A DNA stretch of 5,807 bases, taken from the NCBI GenBank assembly GCA_027346205.1, contig DAIESR010000327.1, positions 1 through 5,807 of the forward strand, written 5' to 3'. Numbering within the stretch: the stretch's first letter is position 1; every line of letters begins with the position of its first letter. The translations under genes were made by a program, and so were the position numbers. This document shows, one piece after another, positions 1 to 5,802 of the stretch. Origin of the DNA: Beijerinckiaceae bacterium. GTDB taxonomy: Bacteria; Pseudomonadota; Alphaproteobacteria; Rhizobiales; Beijerinckiaceae. Below the pieces are notes generated by a model. That model did no database searches. It was given only the letters and a program-made list of their open reading frames with translations, and was not told the origin of the DNA.

Positions 1-157
1 CACCCGATTGGCTGAAGGCGTTGAAATGATGCTCGGAGACCCAAATCTCGTCGAGGCCGCAGGCGTCCGCCGCGACAGCCAGATCGACATGCGTCCGGAA
101 TGTCTCGCGGCTCGCGCCGCCGCCATGCTCGAAATTCAGAAAGACGCCGAGACGCAT
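1..157 (-). CDS. LLM-class (luciferase-like) flavin-dependent oxidoreductase, N-terminal fragment
   Basis: Only the first 52 codons are in the window; the gene runs off the left edge. Translation on the minus strand from the ATG at 157 begins MRLGVFLNFEHGGG and contains GLDEIWVSEHHF at about residues 34-45. A first beta strand followed by a helix and then a '[IV]W[VA]xEHHF' segment is the signature of the N-terminus of the bacterial luciferase-like monooxygenase TIM barrel. Members use reduced FMN or F420 and act on many substrates, so the substrate cannot be stated. The start lies 40 nt downstream of the amine-oxidase stop, in the same direction. There is only a weak purine-rich Shine-Dalgarno candidate (TTGGATGG). 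An in-frame TTG 18 nt upstream is a less attractive start. The family call is fairly sure; the function is unknown. Confidence 0.85.
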   Translation of the reverse strand, partial: MRLGVFLNFEHGGGASRETFRTHVDLAVAADACGLDEIWVSEHHFNAFSQSG

Positions 158-190
158 CGTGGCCGAACCATCCAAGCCCAGCTCGGCGGC

Positions 191-210
191 CGCGGCCTCA
201 TTCGGCCGCG
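191..210 (-). repeat. Inverted repeat enclosing the amine-oxidase stop codon
   Basis: A perfect 7-bp GC-only stem (CGCGGCC / GGCCGCG) encloses a 6-nt loop that contains the TGA stop of the amine-oxidase gene at 198-200. In the transcript it would form a strong hairpin across the end of translation, 34 nt before the start of the next gene. No T-tract follows, so it is not a standard intrinsic terminator. It could protect the mRNA 3' end, mark a processing site, or simply reflect GC-rich Ala codons. Confidence 0.55.
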
Positions 211-1787
211 ATGGCCGGCGCCTTGGCGAGCAGGAGCGCATTGACCGAAAGGCAGAACTCTTTCCAGGCAGCGGCAATGTCGAGCATGATCGCCTGGAAA
301 TAGTCCTTCGACAATTTGTCCTCGCCCGGGAAATTCGACAAAGCGCAGGAGGTCCGATTGAATTCCACCACCGAATCGATCAGCGTTTTGAGAAATTCGT
401 TAAAGGCGTTCAAAAGCTCGGGCGTCAGAGCGGAACGTCCGTTCTCGACCGGCACCTTCGTCATATCGAAGGACAATTCCTCGAGCCGCAGCAGCGCGCC
501 GCTGAAGACCTGCTCGACCGTCATCACCATGGCGCGCTGGGTGACGATCTCCTTATCAGGACTCGCCAGCAGTTTATTGAGATGATGCTTGTAAAGTTCG
601 AGCACCTCGGCCTGACGCCCCCCGACCCATTGCGAAAATTCCGCGACACTCGCGGCATTGGACACGGCCGGCGCCCCTGTTGCGGCCGCCATGGCGACGA
701 CCGGTGAGTAAAGTGCGACATCGCGAGCCAGACGACGCGCCGCATCGAGCGCCCCTTCCATATAGCCCCCGGCATAGCTCGCGGTTTCCGACCCGCCGAA
801 GAACAGCCGACCGTCCCAGGCAGGCTGGCGCAGGAAGGGATTGCCATAATGCGTATGCTCGTCAGGCGGAATGAGGTCACGCCGCGCGCAAGTGAATTCC
901 TCGGTCGCCCAATCCTGAAAATGCTGCTCGCCATGCTCCAGCTGCGGCCCGAACACCTGGCCCATCTGATTGCCCATCAGCATGGGCAGGCCGGCCTTGA
1001 AGGATTGGCGCAATGAAGGCGCCAGCGCCAGGAAGCCGCCAAGGGCGGCACGCGTGCCGGTCGCATCGCAGGCATCGAAAATTTCGCCCAACACCGCCTG
1101 TTCATGCAGAACAAAGGCATTGCCGGAGTGGCCCTCGTCGCGCCAATGGGCTTTGTCATAGGCGATGACGGCCTTGGCCTCGCCAGCCATCCAAGTATAA
1201 GTCTCCTGCATCGCGTCATGCAGGCGCGCGTCGAGATCGGGCTCGAAACGGACATGCTCGTCGACGATCCGCGGCGGCATGGCGAGGACCACCCGGCGCG
1301 CCGCGATGACAATGGTCTCACCGCCATGGCGGAAATGCAGATCGACATGATCGCCACGGTCGATAATCGTCGTCAGCGCATAGCCGAGATGAATGGCCTC
1401 GGCGGGAACTTTCTTCGCCAGCGCCTCGATAATGCTCATCATGCCGCCGGCGACGCGGCGGGCGCCCGCGTGAACGCTTTCGTTGGCGCTCACATCCGGT
1501 TTCTTGTCGTGGTCATGCAGGCGCAGCACCGAACCTTCGTCATATTGAGGGAAGCTGACGAGGCCGAGATCGGCGACAGCCCGGACCATGCCAGGCTGGG
1601 TGTCGGGCCAATACCAAGTCGGTCCGAGATCGACCCGCATGCCCGCCTTGTCACTTTGCTCAGAAAGCACGCGGCCGCCAAGCCGAGGCCGTGCCTCATA
1701 GAGCGCGAAAGGCCGCTGCTGTGCCGTGAGGCTAGCGGCCAGGGACAATCCGCATAAACCACCACCGACGATCACAGTTTCCAGCAT
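198..1787 (-). CDS. FAD-dependent amine-oxidase family flavoprotein with C-terminal extension
   Basis: The protein has 529 residues. The N-terminus MLETVIVGGGLCGLSLA is a Rossmann FAD-binding motif (G8-x-G10-x-x-G13). It is followed by the ribose-binding E31 and a YEARPRLGGRV segment (30-40). The C-terminal FAD/active-site motif GGSETASYAGGYMEGA lies at 331-346, as in flavin monoamine oxidases. K205 (GEAKAVIAY) occupies the place of the family's conserved active-site lysine. The Cys used for covalent FAD in mammalian MAO is not seen in the matching region (about 310-330), so FAD is probably non-covalent. Residues about 360-529 lie beyond the normal end of the fold and are predicted to be mostly helical. 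I chose the ATG at 1787 because TGGAGA precedes it by 6 nt and the FAD motif starts at once. An in-frame start at 1832 would add 15 residues before it. No signal peptide is apparent. The substrate is unknown; a desaturase or other amine-oxidase-fold oxidase remains possible. Confidence 0.92.
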   Translation of the reverse strand: MLETVIVGGGLCGLSLAASLTAQQRPFALYEARPRLGGRVLSEQSDKAGMRVDLGPTWYWPDTQPGMVRAVADLGLVSFPQYDEGSVLRLHDHDKKPDVSANESVHAGARRVAGGMMSIIEALAKKVPAEAIHLGYALTTIIDRGDHVDLHFRHGGETIVIAARRVVLAMPPRIVDEHVRFEPDLDARLHDAMQETYTWMAGEAKAVIAYDKAHWRDEGHSGNAFVLHEQAVLGEIFDACDATGTRAALGGFLALAPSLRQSFKAGLPMLMGNQMGQVFGPQLEHGEQHFQDWATEEFTCARRDLIPPDEHTHYGNPFLRQPAWDGRLFFGGSETASYAGGYMEGALDAARRLARDVALYSPVVAMAAATGAPAVSNAASVAEFSQWVGGRQAEVLELYKHHLNKLLASPDKEIVTQRAMVMTVEQVFSGALLRLEELSFDMTKVPVENGRSALTPELLNAFNEFLKTLIDSVVEFNRTSCALSNFPGEDKLSKDYFQAIMLDIAAAWKEFCLSVNALLLAKAPAIAAE

Positions 1788-1793
1788 GGCCAG

Positions 1794-1799
1794 TCTCCA
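1794..1799 (-). promoter_or_regulatory. Shine-Dalgarno site of the amine-oxidase gene
   Basis: TGGAGA on the minus strand, 6 nt before the ATG at 1787. It decides the start in favour of 1787 over the upstream in-frame codon at 1832, which would place 15 extra residues before the FAD-binding strand. Confidence 0.7.
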
Positions 1800-1858
1800 G
1801 AGCTTAGATTGCAGCCGTGCGCGGGCGGCCAAGGCTTATAGCTTGACCCAACACGCCG

Positions 1859-1900
1859 GGCCTAACCCGCAAGCAGGCCGCAGCGAACTTAACGCTGCGG
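1859..1900 (-). repeat. Two overlapping inverted repeats at the end of the ferredoxin gene
   Basis: In transcript order, a perfect 8-bp stem CCGCAGCG / CGCTGCGG (1900-1893 and 1885-1878) encloses a 7-nt loop, TTAAGTT, that contains the TAA stop at 1891-1889. A second, weaker 5-bp stem, GGCCT / AGGCC (1879-1875 and 1863-1859), shares bases with the first, so the two cannot form fully at the same time. No T-run follows either stem. A U-tail-less terminator, a 3'-end stabilising hairpin or an alternative-fold switch between the ferredoxin and amine-oxidase genes are all possible readings. Confidence 0.6.
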
Positions 1901-2221
1901 AATGATGATCAGCCGCTCGACCGGCTTGCCCTCGACGAAATGCGATTGGATGATCTCGTCGATGTCATCGGTCGTCTCCGGCCGATACCAGATGCCTTCC
2001 GGATAGACGACCATGAGCGGGCCGGCCCGGCAGAAGCTCAGGCACCCGGACGCGCTCATATTCACGTCGGCAAGCTGCTTGGCTTCCAGCTTCTGCTGCA
2101 GCCGATCCCACAAAGGCTGCGCATTCTTCTCCATACAGCTACCGCGGGGATGGCCGTCCGGCCGCTTGGTGAAACAGGCGAATATATGGTATTTGAATAC
2201 CATCGGCAGTTCGAGATCCAT
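1889..2221 (-). CDS. Thioredoxin-like [2Fe-2S] ferredoxin
   Basis: A 110-residue protein with four cysteines in the pattern C16-x12-C29-x30-C60-x3-C64. This matches the thioredoxin-fold [2Fe-2S] ferredoxins (the Aquifex Fd / NuoE-like family). The surrounding motifs also fit: TKRPDGHPRGSC before the second Cys, SGCLSFCRAGPLMVVYPEG at the second pair, and a DIDEIIQSHFVEGKPVERL tail. All four cluster ligands are present, so it should be a functional soluble one-electron carrier in the cytoplasm. Its partner is not shown by the sequence. The two flavoenzymes downstream in the same direction are obvious candidates, but that is inference. I chose the ATG at 2221 (a modest GGGA precedes it) over a TTG 42 nt upstream. 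An ATG at 2203 is also possible. The gene is separated from cheT by 259 nt and from the amine oxidase by 101 nt. Confidence 0.9.
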   Translation of the reverse strand: MDLELPMVFKYHIFACFTKRPDGHPRGSCMEKNAQPLWDRLQQKLEAKQLADVNMSASGCLSFCRAGPLMVVYPEGIWYRPETTDDIDEIIQSHFVEGKPVERLIIIPQR

Positions 2222-2293
2222 ACTGCTTTCCCGATTTAAGAATTCTGCCTTAGAAACATTCAAATCTCATGCCGCTGCTATTAGGCGAGCCAC

Positions 2294-2307
2294 GGCACGG
2301 GCGTGCC
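2294..2307. repeat. GC-rich 14-bp palindrome upstream of the ferredoxin gene
   Basis: GGCACG-GG-CGTGCC, two perfect 6-bp arms with a 2-nt centre, lies 73 nt upstream of the ferredoxin start. The symmetry fits either a protein-binding operator or a small hairpin. No regulator can be named from it, and in GC-rich DNA a repeat of this size can occur by chance. Confidence 0.4.
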
Positions 2308-2436
2308 CTGTCGGAAGGCGATCGCTATACAGCGCGCTAAATGGCATGGAGCCGACAAACGATGGAGCGCCGGACACTCGGACAGAATCGACGCGGCCGG
2401 TGTCCCTGCGGGTCTGATGCTCTGAAGCACCCTGCC

Positions 2437-2479
2437 ACGCGATCTTGTCCGAATGCTCCCCGACCACGCAGGATCGCGT
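2437..2479 (-). repeat. Inverted repeat directly after the cheT stop
   Basis: A perfect 8-bp inverted repeat, ACGCGATC / GATCGCGT, with a 27-nt spacer. It begins one nucleotide after the cheT stop codon. Its position suggests the 3' end of the che transcript, but the loop is long and no T-tract follows (GGCAGG instead). It is therefore at best a weak or non-canonical terminator, or part of a dispersed intergenic element. Confidence 0.45.
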
Positions 2480-2480
2480 T

Positions 2481-2870
2481 TCAGAAGAAGTCGCAATCCC
2501 CGGCGGGATGGTCGACGGCAATTCCGTCATCGCCCAAAAAACCGAGACGCGACGCCAGGGCCGAAAGCGTGATCACTTGAGAGGCCGTACTGGGATCGAG
2601 CACCCATTGTTCCGGCAGGATCAAGGCCAGGGCGGCGAGAAATTCGGCGAGATTGCCGACTTTCTGGTAAATATGGTCGATATCCTGCAACTCCTGCAAA
2701 TGCACCGGATTGCGCAGTGCCGCTTCATTCAGCAAGGGGCTAATCAACATCTGCAATCGATGGATTGCCACAGCGAGTTCGGCCAACTCATTGCCGATCC
2801 GATCGGCGACATCGCGCATCGCCACGGTGGAAGCGTCGGCGGACTCGTAACAAGGTGAGGAAATGGTCAT
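2481..2870 (-). CDS. cheT: CheT-like small chemotaxis protein with CheZ-type DxxxQ motif
   Basis: A 129-residue, mostly helical protein, encoded 34 nt after cheD in the place where S. meliloti carries cheT. Long helices are likely at about 17-47 and 55-88. The second contains LQDIDHIYQKV, in which D65-x3-Q69 is the only DxxxQ in the protein. This motif carries the acid and the glutamine used by the phosphatase CheZ to hydrolyse phospho-CheY. S. meliloti CheT is known from published work to have such a motif, to speed decay of phospho-CheY1, and to bind CheR. The tail GDCDFF is acidic with two terminal Phe, like the C-terminal CheY-binding peptide of CheZ and very like the tail of the neighbouring CheD. 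The ATG at 2870 has only a poor Shine-Dalgarno, which suggests dependence on upstream translation. The coding call is firm from position, codon pattern and family resemblance. The CheT assignment rests on synteny plus the motif, and phosphatase activity is inference. Confidence 0.8.
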   Translation of the reverse strand: MTISSPCYESADASTVAMRDVADRIGNELAELAVAIHRLQMLISPLLNEAALRNPVHLQELQDIDHIYQKVGNLAEFLAALALILPEQWVLDPSTASQVITLSALASRLGFLGDDGIAVDHPAGDCDFF

Positions 2871-2904
2871 GGGCCGAGGCTCGCGGAAAATCTGAAAAAG
2901 GTAA

Positions 2905-3483
2905 TTAGAAGAACTCGACCTCGCCACCGTCCCTTGGCTTTTGTATGGGCGCCACCACCACGGGCGGAAGGTTTTTATCGCTCGACATGACAGCCTGCCT
3001 CGCCCGACCGGAAACCGGCCAGAACTGCAGCCTTCGTCCACTGTCGCCGCCCAGGCTGCTGCCGATGAGGGTGATCTCCTCGTTGCGCAGGAAGTTCTCA
3101 GCGAAGACCGCATTGCGCGCACCAATGTCGGAAAGCCCTTCGATCGTTCGCGCGCCGCCGAAGAGCTTGGCCTCGAGACGATCCTTGCGCGCACCGCGCT
3201 GCAACAGGCCGTTCACCAAGAGCTCCATCAAATGGACACCATAACGCTCCGCTTCACTGACTTTCATTCGGACCTCCGGACCCGGCAGAAGAAAGTGGTT
3301 CATGCCGCCGACACATGCGACCGGATCACGGATGCAGGCCGCAACGCAGGAGCCCAGCAAAGTCGTCAGCACGACGTTCGGATCGTCGGTCACGAAATAT
3401 TCGCCCTGAATTATATTCACTTTGTTCTGGCGTATGTCCGGTGCAGCATTGGCAGCGTACAATCTCGGTGCCTCATGCTTCAC
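2905..3483 (-). CDS. cheD: CheD, chemoreceptor glutamine deamidase
   Basis: A 192-residue protein that converts specific glutamines of chemoreceptors to glutamate, creating methylation sites for CheR. The catalytic triad of the family is visible: T40 and C46 in LTTLLGSCV, and H63 in GGMNHFLLP. Further CheD hallmarks are KLFGGA at 106-111, [13 protein letters not shown] at 120-132 and the [10 protein letters not shown] segment at 145-154. I start it at the GTG at 3483, which overlaps the cheY stop as GTGA (TGA at 3480-3482). A GGGG lies 8 nt upstream, and the resulting length fits the family. The open frame continues upstream to 3567, but those residues would lie inside cheY and match nothing. 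The protein ends GGEVEFF, an acidic di-Phe tail mirrored by the next gene. The gene is translationally coupled to cheY. Confidence 0.96.
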   Translation of the reverse strand: MKHEAPRLYAANAAPDIRQNKVNIIQGEYFVTDDPNVVLTTLLGSCVAACIRDPVACVGGMNHFLLPGPEVRMKVSEAERYGVHLMELLVNGLLQRGARKDRLEAKLFGGARTIEGLSDIGARNAVFAENFLRNEEITLIGSSLGGDSGRRLQFWPVSGRARQAVMSSDKNLPPVVVAPIQKPRDGGEVEFF

Positions 3484-3869
3484 TTGAGGCGCCCCAGAAC
3501 CGCTTCGATCGCCCCCTTCAGAGACGGCATGGTGAAGGGCTTGACCAAATAGTTGTTGACGCCACATTTCACGGCCTTTTCGATTAATTCGCGGTCGCCA
3601 CGCCCTGTGAGCATGATGAAGGCAGCATTCTTGGTCGGTGGATTAGCCCGCACGGCGCGCAGAAAGCCGAGGCCGTCGAGCTTCGGCATGTTCAGATCCG
3701 AGATCACGAGATGCACGGGCGACTGCATCATGACTTTGAGCCCCTGCTCTCCGTCCGAGGCCATCTCGATTTGCTGAATCCCGAGCTGCTGCAGACCGTC
3801 GCGGATGAGCGCGCGGCTCGTGAGCTGATCATCGACGATCAGAGCTCTTATCGCTGACGCCGTTGGCAT
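3480..3869 (-). CDS. cheY: CheY, single-domain chemotaxis response regulator (CheY2 position)
   Basis: A 129-residue receiver domain with no output domain. All functional residues are present: acidic pair D13/D14 (IVDDQ), phospho-acceptor D58 ([12 protein letters not shown]), T88 (MLTGR), the aromatic switch Y107 and K110 (NYLVKPF). Phosphorylated by the kinase CheA, it would bind the flagellar switch and change rotation. S. meliloti has two CheYs. The one between cheB and cheD is CheY2, the motor regulator, while CheY1 acts as a phosphate sink. The location here favours the CheY2 role, by synteny only. Its start lies 22 nt inside the cheB 3' end, preceded by a perfect AAGGAGGT. Its TGA overlaps the cheD GTG. 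Confidence 0.97.
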   Translation of the reverse strand: MPTASAIRALIVDDQLTSRALIRDGLQQLGIQQIEMASDGEQGLKVMMQSPVHLVISDLNMPKLDGLGFLRAVRANPPTKNAAFIMLTGRGDRELIEKAVKCGVNNYLVKPFTMPSLKGAIEAVLGRLK

Positions 3870-4927
3870 AACCGACCTCCTTCTTCTTTCCGGGCCGTCA
3901 AATTAAGGATCTCGTCTGCGATCCTGCTGAGCGGAAGCTGCTTCTCGACGCCACCCCGCTCGAACGCAACTTTGGGCATTCCATAGACCAGGCTCGTCGC
4001 CTGATTCTGGCCGATCGTATTGGCGCCCGCATCGCGCATAGCCTTCAGTCCATCAGCACCATCGCGCCCCATGCCGGTCAGGATCACACCGACCGCCTCG
4101 GCCTTCGCCGTGACTGCAACAGAATAGAACAAGACATCCACCGAAGGCCGATGCCCATTGACGAGGCCACTCGCGCTGAGACAGCAGGTCAAACCCTGCT
4201 TACCGGAAATGACTTCGAGATGCGTGCTGCCTCCCGGCGCCAAATAGACCTGCCCGGGCATGAGTGGTGCGCCATGCCTCGCTTCCGTGATCCGGGGCTG
4301 GCACTCACGATCGAGCCTGTCAGCAAAGCTTTTGGTAAAGGTCGCTGGCATGTGCTGGGTGATGACGGTCGGCGGACAATCTTTCGGAAACCGTGAAAGC
4401 ACGCTAAGCAAAGCTTCAACGCCACCGGTCGAGGCCCCGATGGCGACGATCCGGCCGTCGGCAACATAATCACGATTTACCGGCTGGGGCGCGCCATCGT
4501 CGTCACGCTGGCGCATCTTACTGGCCAATAGCCGTAGACGGGCGTGTCCAGCCTCCTTAACCTTCGCCGGCAAATCGCCGAACATGTCCTTTTCTCCGGG
4601 CATCGGCTTGGCCACGCAATCGAAAGCACCGATTTCCAGCGCCTTGATCGTTGCTTCCGTTCCCCGGCTCGTCAAATTCGAGAACATGATCACCGGCGTC
4701 GGCCGCAGTCGCATGATCTTTTCGAGAAATTCGATGCCGTTCATATTCGGCATTTCAACATCAAGAGTTACGACATCTGGATCGAGCGCTTTCATCGCAG
4801 CGCGCGCTTCGAGAGGATCTGCCGCCTGCCCAACCACTTCGATTTCCGGATCGTGCTGCAGGACCATGCAGATCAAATTGCGCATGGTGCGTGAATCATC
4901 GACAACGAGAACGCGAACCTTTTTCAT
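3848..4927 (-). CDS. cheB: CheB, protein-glutamate methylesterase/glutamine deamidase
   Basis: 359 residues, the normal length for the family. The N-terminal receiver domain (about 1-125) has D10/D11, phospho-acceptor D56 ([11 protein letters not shown]), S83/N84 in the MFSNL strand end and K107 (VAKPMP). A charged linker (about 138-157) leads to the C-terminal methylesterase domain (about 158-345). Its serine-hydrolase triad is S166 in IGASTGG, H192 in TQHMP and D289 in [10 protein letters not shown]. Phosphorylation by CheA activates removal of methyl groups from receptor glutamates, opposing CheR. The ATG at 4927 overlaps the cheR stop as ATGA. A GGAAGGAG ribosome site lies 10 nt upstream, inside the cheR end (4938-4945). 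The basic tail [10 protein letters not shown] is encoded by the stretch that also carries the cheY ribosome site and start, so it may have no function of its own. Confidence 0.98.
   Translation of the reverse strand: MKKVRVLVVDDSRTMRNLICMVLQHDPEIEVVGQAADPLEARAAMKALDPDVVTLDVEMPNMNGIEFLEKIMRLRPTPVIMFSNLTSRGTEATIKALEIGAFDCVAKPMPGEKDMFGDLPAKVKEAGHARLRLLASKMRQRDDDGAPQPVNRDYVADGRIVAIGASTGGVEALLSVLSRFPKDCPPTVITQHMPATFTKSFADRLDRECQPRITEARHGAPLMPGQVYLAPGGSTHLEVISGKQGLTCCLSASGLVNGHRPSVDVLFYSVAVTAKAEAVGVILTGMGRDGADGLKAMRDAGANTIGQNQATSLVYGMPKVAFERGGVEKQLPLSRIADEILNLTARKEEGGRLCQRRQR
3875..3882 (-). promoter_or_regulatory. Full-consensus Shine-Dalgarno of cheY inside cheB
   Basis: AAGGAGGT, an 8-base match to the 16S anti-Shine-Dalgarno, sits 5 nt before the cheY ATG. 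It lies within the last codons of cheB, where it encodes residues E349-G351 and neighbours. It is the strongest ribosome site in the window, which suggests that CheY is made in larger amounts than its operon partners. Confidence 0.8.
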
Positions 4928-5802
4928 TGCTTTCGGACTCCTTCCTTCAAGCGATAGGTCGTGACGGCTTCGTTCTCGAACAGCGCCGCAGCGGAACCCG
5001 ACAAACGTTCCGAATGTCCGATATAGAGACGGCCGCCGGGCGTGAGATGAGGCACGAAGCGGCTCCAGAGCCTGGCCTGGGTCTCGTCCTCGAAATAGAT
5101 GACGACGTTGCGGCAGAATATGGCGTCGAACTTACCGCGCATCGGCCAACGGCCGACGAGATTGAGTTCACGAAAGGCGACGAGCGACCGCAAGGCTTCG
5201 CCTGCCTGCCATGTCTTGCCCTCCTCGTCGCGCGCCGCTGTGAAATAGCGTAGACGCAAATCGGCCGGTACGGGCCGCAAGGCCTCATCGCTGTAGCAGC
5301 CCTTCGTACCTTCAGCGACCATATTGGGATCGATGTCGGTCGCCAGTATCTTCAGATCATAGGAGAGCGCCGTCGGCAGCACCGACAAGACCGTGAGCGC
5401 GATCGAATAAGGCTCCGCACCATTCGAACATGCCGCCGACCAAATGCGGACGCGGCCACCTCGCTTGGCCACATCGACGAGCGGTGGCAGCATCTCTTTG
5501 CGCAAATGCTCGAAATGATGCGGCTCGCGGAAGAAACGCGTAACATTGGTCGTCAAGGCCGCAAGCATCTGCTGGCGCTCGTCCGCGCCGCCATGCTCGG
5601 AAACGAGAGCGCAATAATCGCGAAAAGTCCTCAGCCCGAGCGCGCGCAGACGTTTTGCGAGGCGCGAGTAGACCAGTGTCACTTTGGAGTCAGGGATATG
5701 GATGCCGGCGTCGGAATGCAGCATCTCGGCAATCTGCCGAAAATCCGCCGCCGTCATCAAGAATTCGCCGGTGGCTATACCGGGACTCTTGTCGATGTCC
5801 AT
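4924..5802 (-). CDS. cheR: CheR, chemoreceptor methyltransferase
   Basis: A 292-residue protein that transfers methyl groups from S-adenosylmethionine to receptor glutamates in the cytoplasm. The helical N-terminal domain (about 16-95) includes [17 protein letters not shown] and ends in [10 protein letters not shown] (84-93), a CheR hallmark. The SAM-binding domain shows [14 protein letters not shown] (121-134), ATDID (154-158), FCRNVVIYF (229-237) and GHSERL (262-267). The beta-subdomain that contacts receptor tails in other CheRs would be at about 170-210. The usual GEEPYS is NGAEPYS here, so the first Glu is replaced but the second is kept. The start at 5802 is only 5 nt from the window edge, so its ribosome site cannot be seen. 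M16 at 5757 lacks any Shine-Dalgarno and is less likely, and an upstream start outside the window cannot be excluded. It overlaps cheB by 4 nt. Confidence 0.96.
   Translation of the reverse strand: MDIDKSPGIATGEFLMTAADFRQIAEMLHSDAGIHIPDSKVTLVYSRLAKRLRALGLRTFRDYCALVSEHGGADERQQMLAALTTNVTRFFREPHHFEHLRKEMLPPLVDVAKRGGRVRIWSAACSNGAEPYSIALTVLSVLPTALSYDLKILATDIDPNMVAEGTKGCYSDEALRPVPADLRLRYFTAARDEEGKTWQAGEALRSLVAFRELNLVGRWPMRGKFDAIFCRNVVIYFEDETQARLWSRFVPHLTPGGRLYIGHSERLSGSAAALFENEAVTTYRLKEGVRKQ

Larger units (their letters stand above)
2222..2480. other. Intergenic region between cheT and the ferredoxin gene
   Basis: 259 nt with no credible gene. An open frame of 87 codons on the minus strand (2530-2267) overlaps the cheT end in another frame and shows no domain-like pattern. 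The region should hold the end of the che transcript and the promoter of the ferredoxin gene. I could not find a convincing -35/-10 pair. It contains the inverted repeat at 2437-2479 and the palindrome at 2294-2307, both listed separately. Confidence 0.6.

Noticed and set aside
159..707. 182-codon open frame on the plus strand
   Set aside because: It is antisense to the 3' part of the amine oxidase, has no recognisable motif and is rich in His/Arg as expected for a shadow frame in GC-rich DNA.
1104..1757. 217-codon open frame on the plus strand
   Set aside because: It lies wholly antisense to the FAD-binding part of the amine oxidase, whose motifs are clear. No domain pattern is seen.
2222..2263. 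TTG start at 2263 extending the ferredoxin by 14 residues
   Set aside because: The ferredoxin fold needs only a short N-terminus before the first Cys. The ATG at 2221 has a modest GGGA and the extension adds nothing recognisable.
2225..2270. TTTGAA / TCTTAA as a promoter for the ferredoxin gene
   Set aside because: The spacing would be 17 nt, but the match is poor and transcription would begin within or after the ribosome site, so it is not convincing.
2267..2530. 87-codon minus-strand frame in the cheT-ferredoxin gap
   Set aside because: It overlaps the cheT end in another frame, has a Ser/Arg-rich composition without structure-like pattern, and has no good ribosome site.
2871..3194. Upstream extension of the cheT reading frame to an initiation codon at 3194
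   Set aside because: The added residues overlap most of cheD in another frame and are Arg/Ser-rich, unlike the helical body. The ATG at 2870 fits the family length and operon spacing.
2941..3552. 203-codon open frame on the plus strand
   Set aside because: It is antisense to cheD and the cheY end, both firmly identified by catalytic residues.
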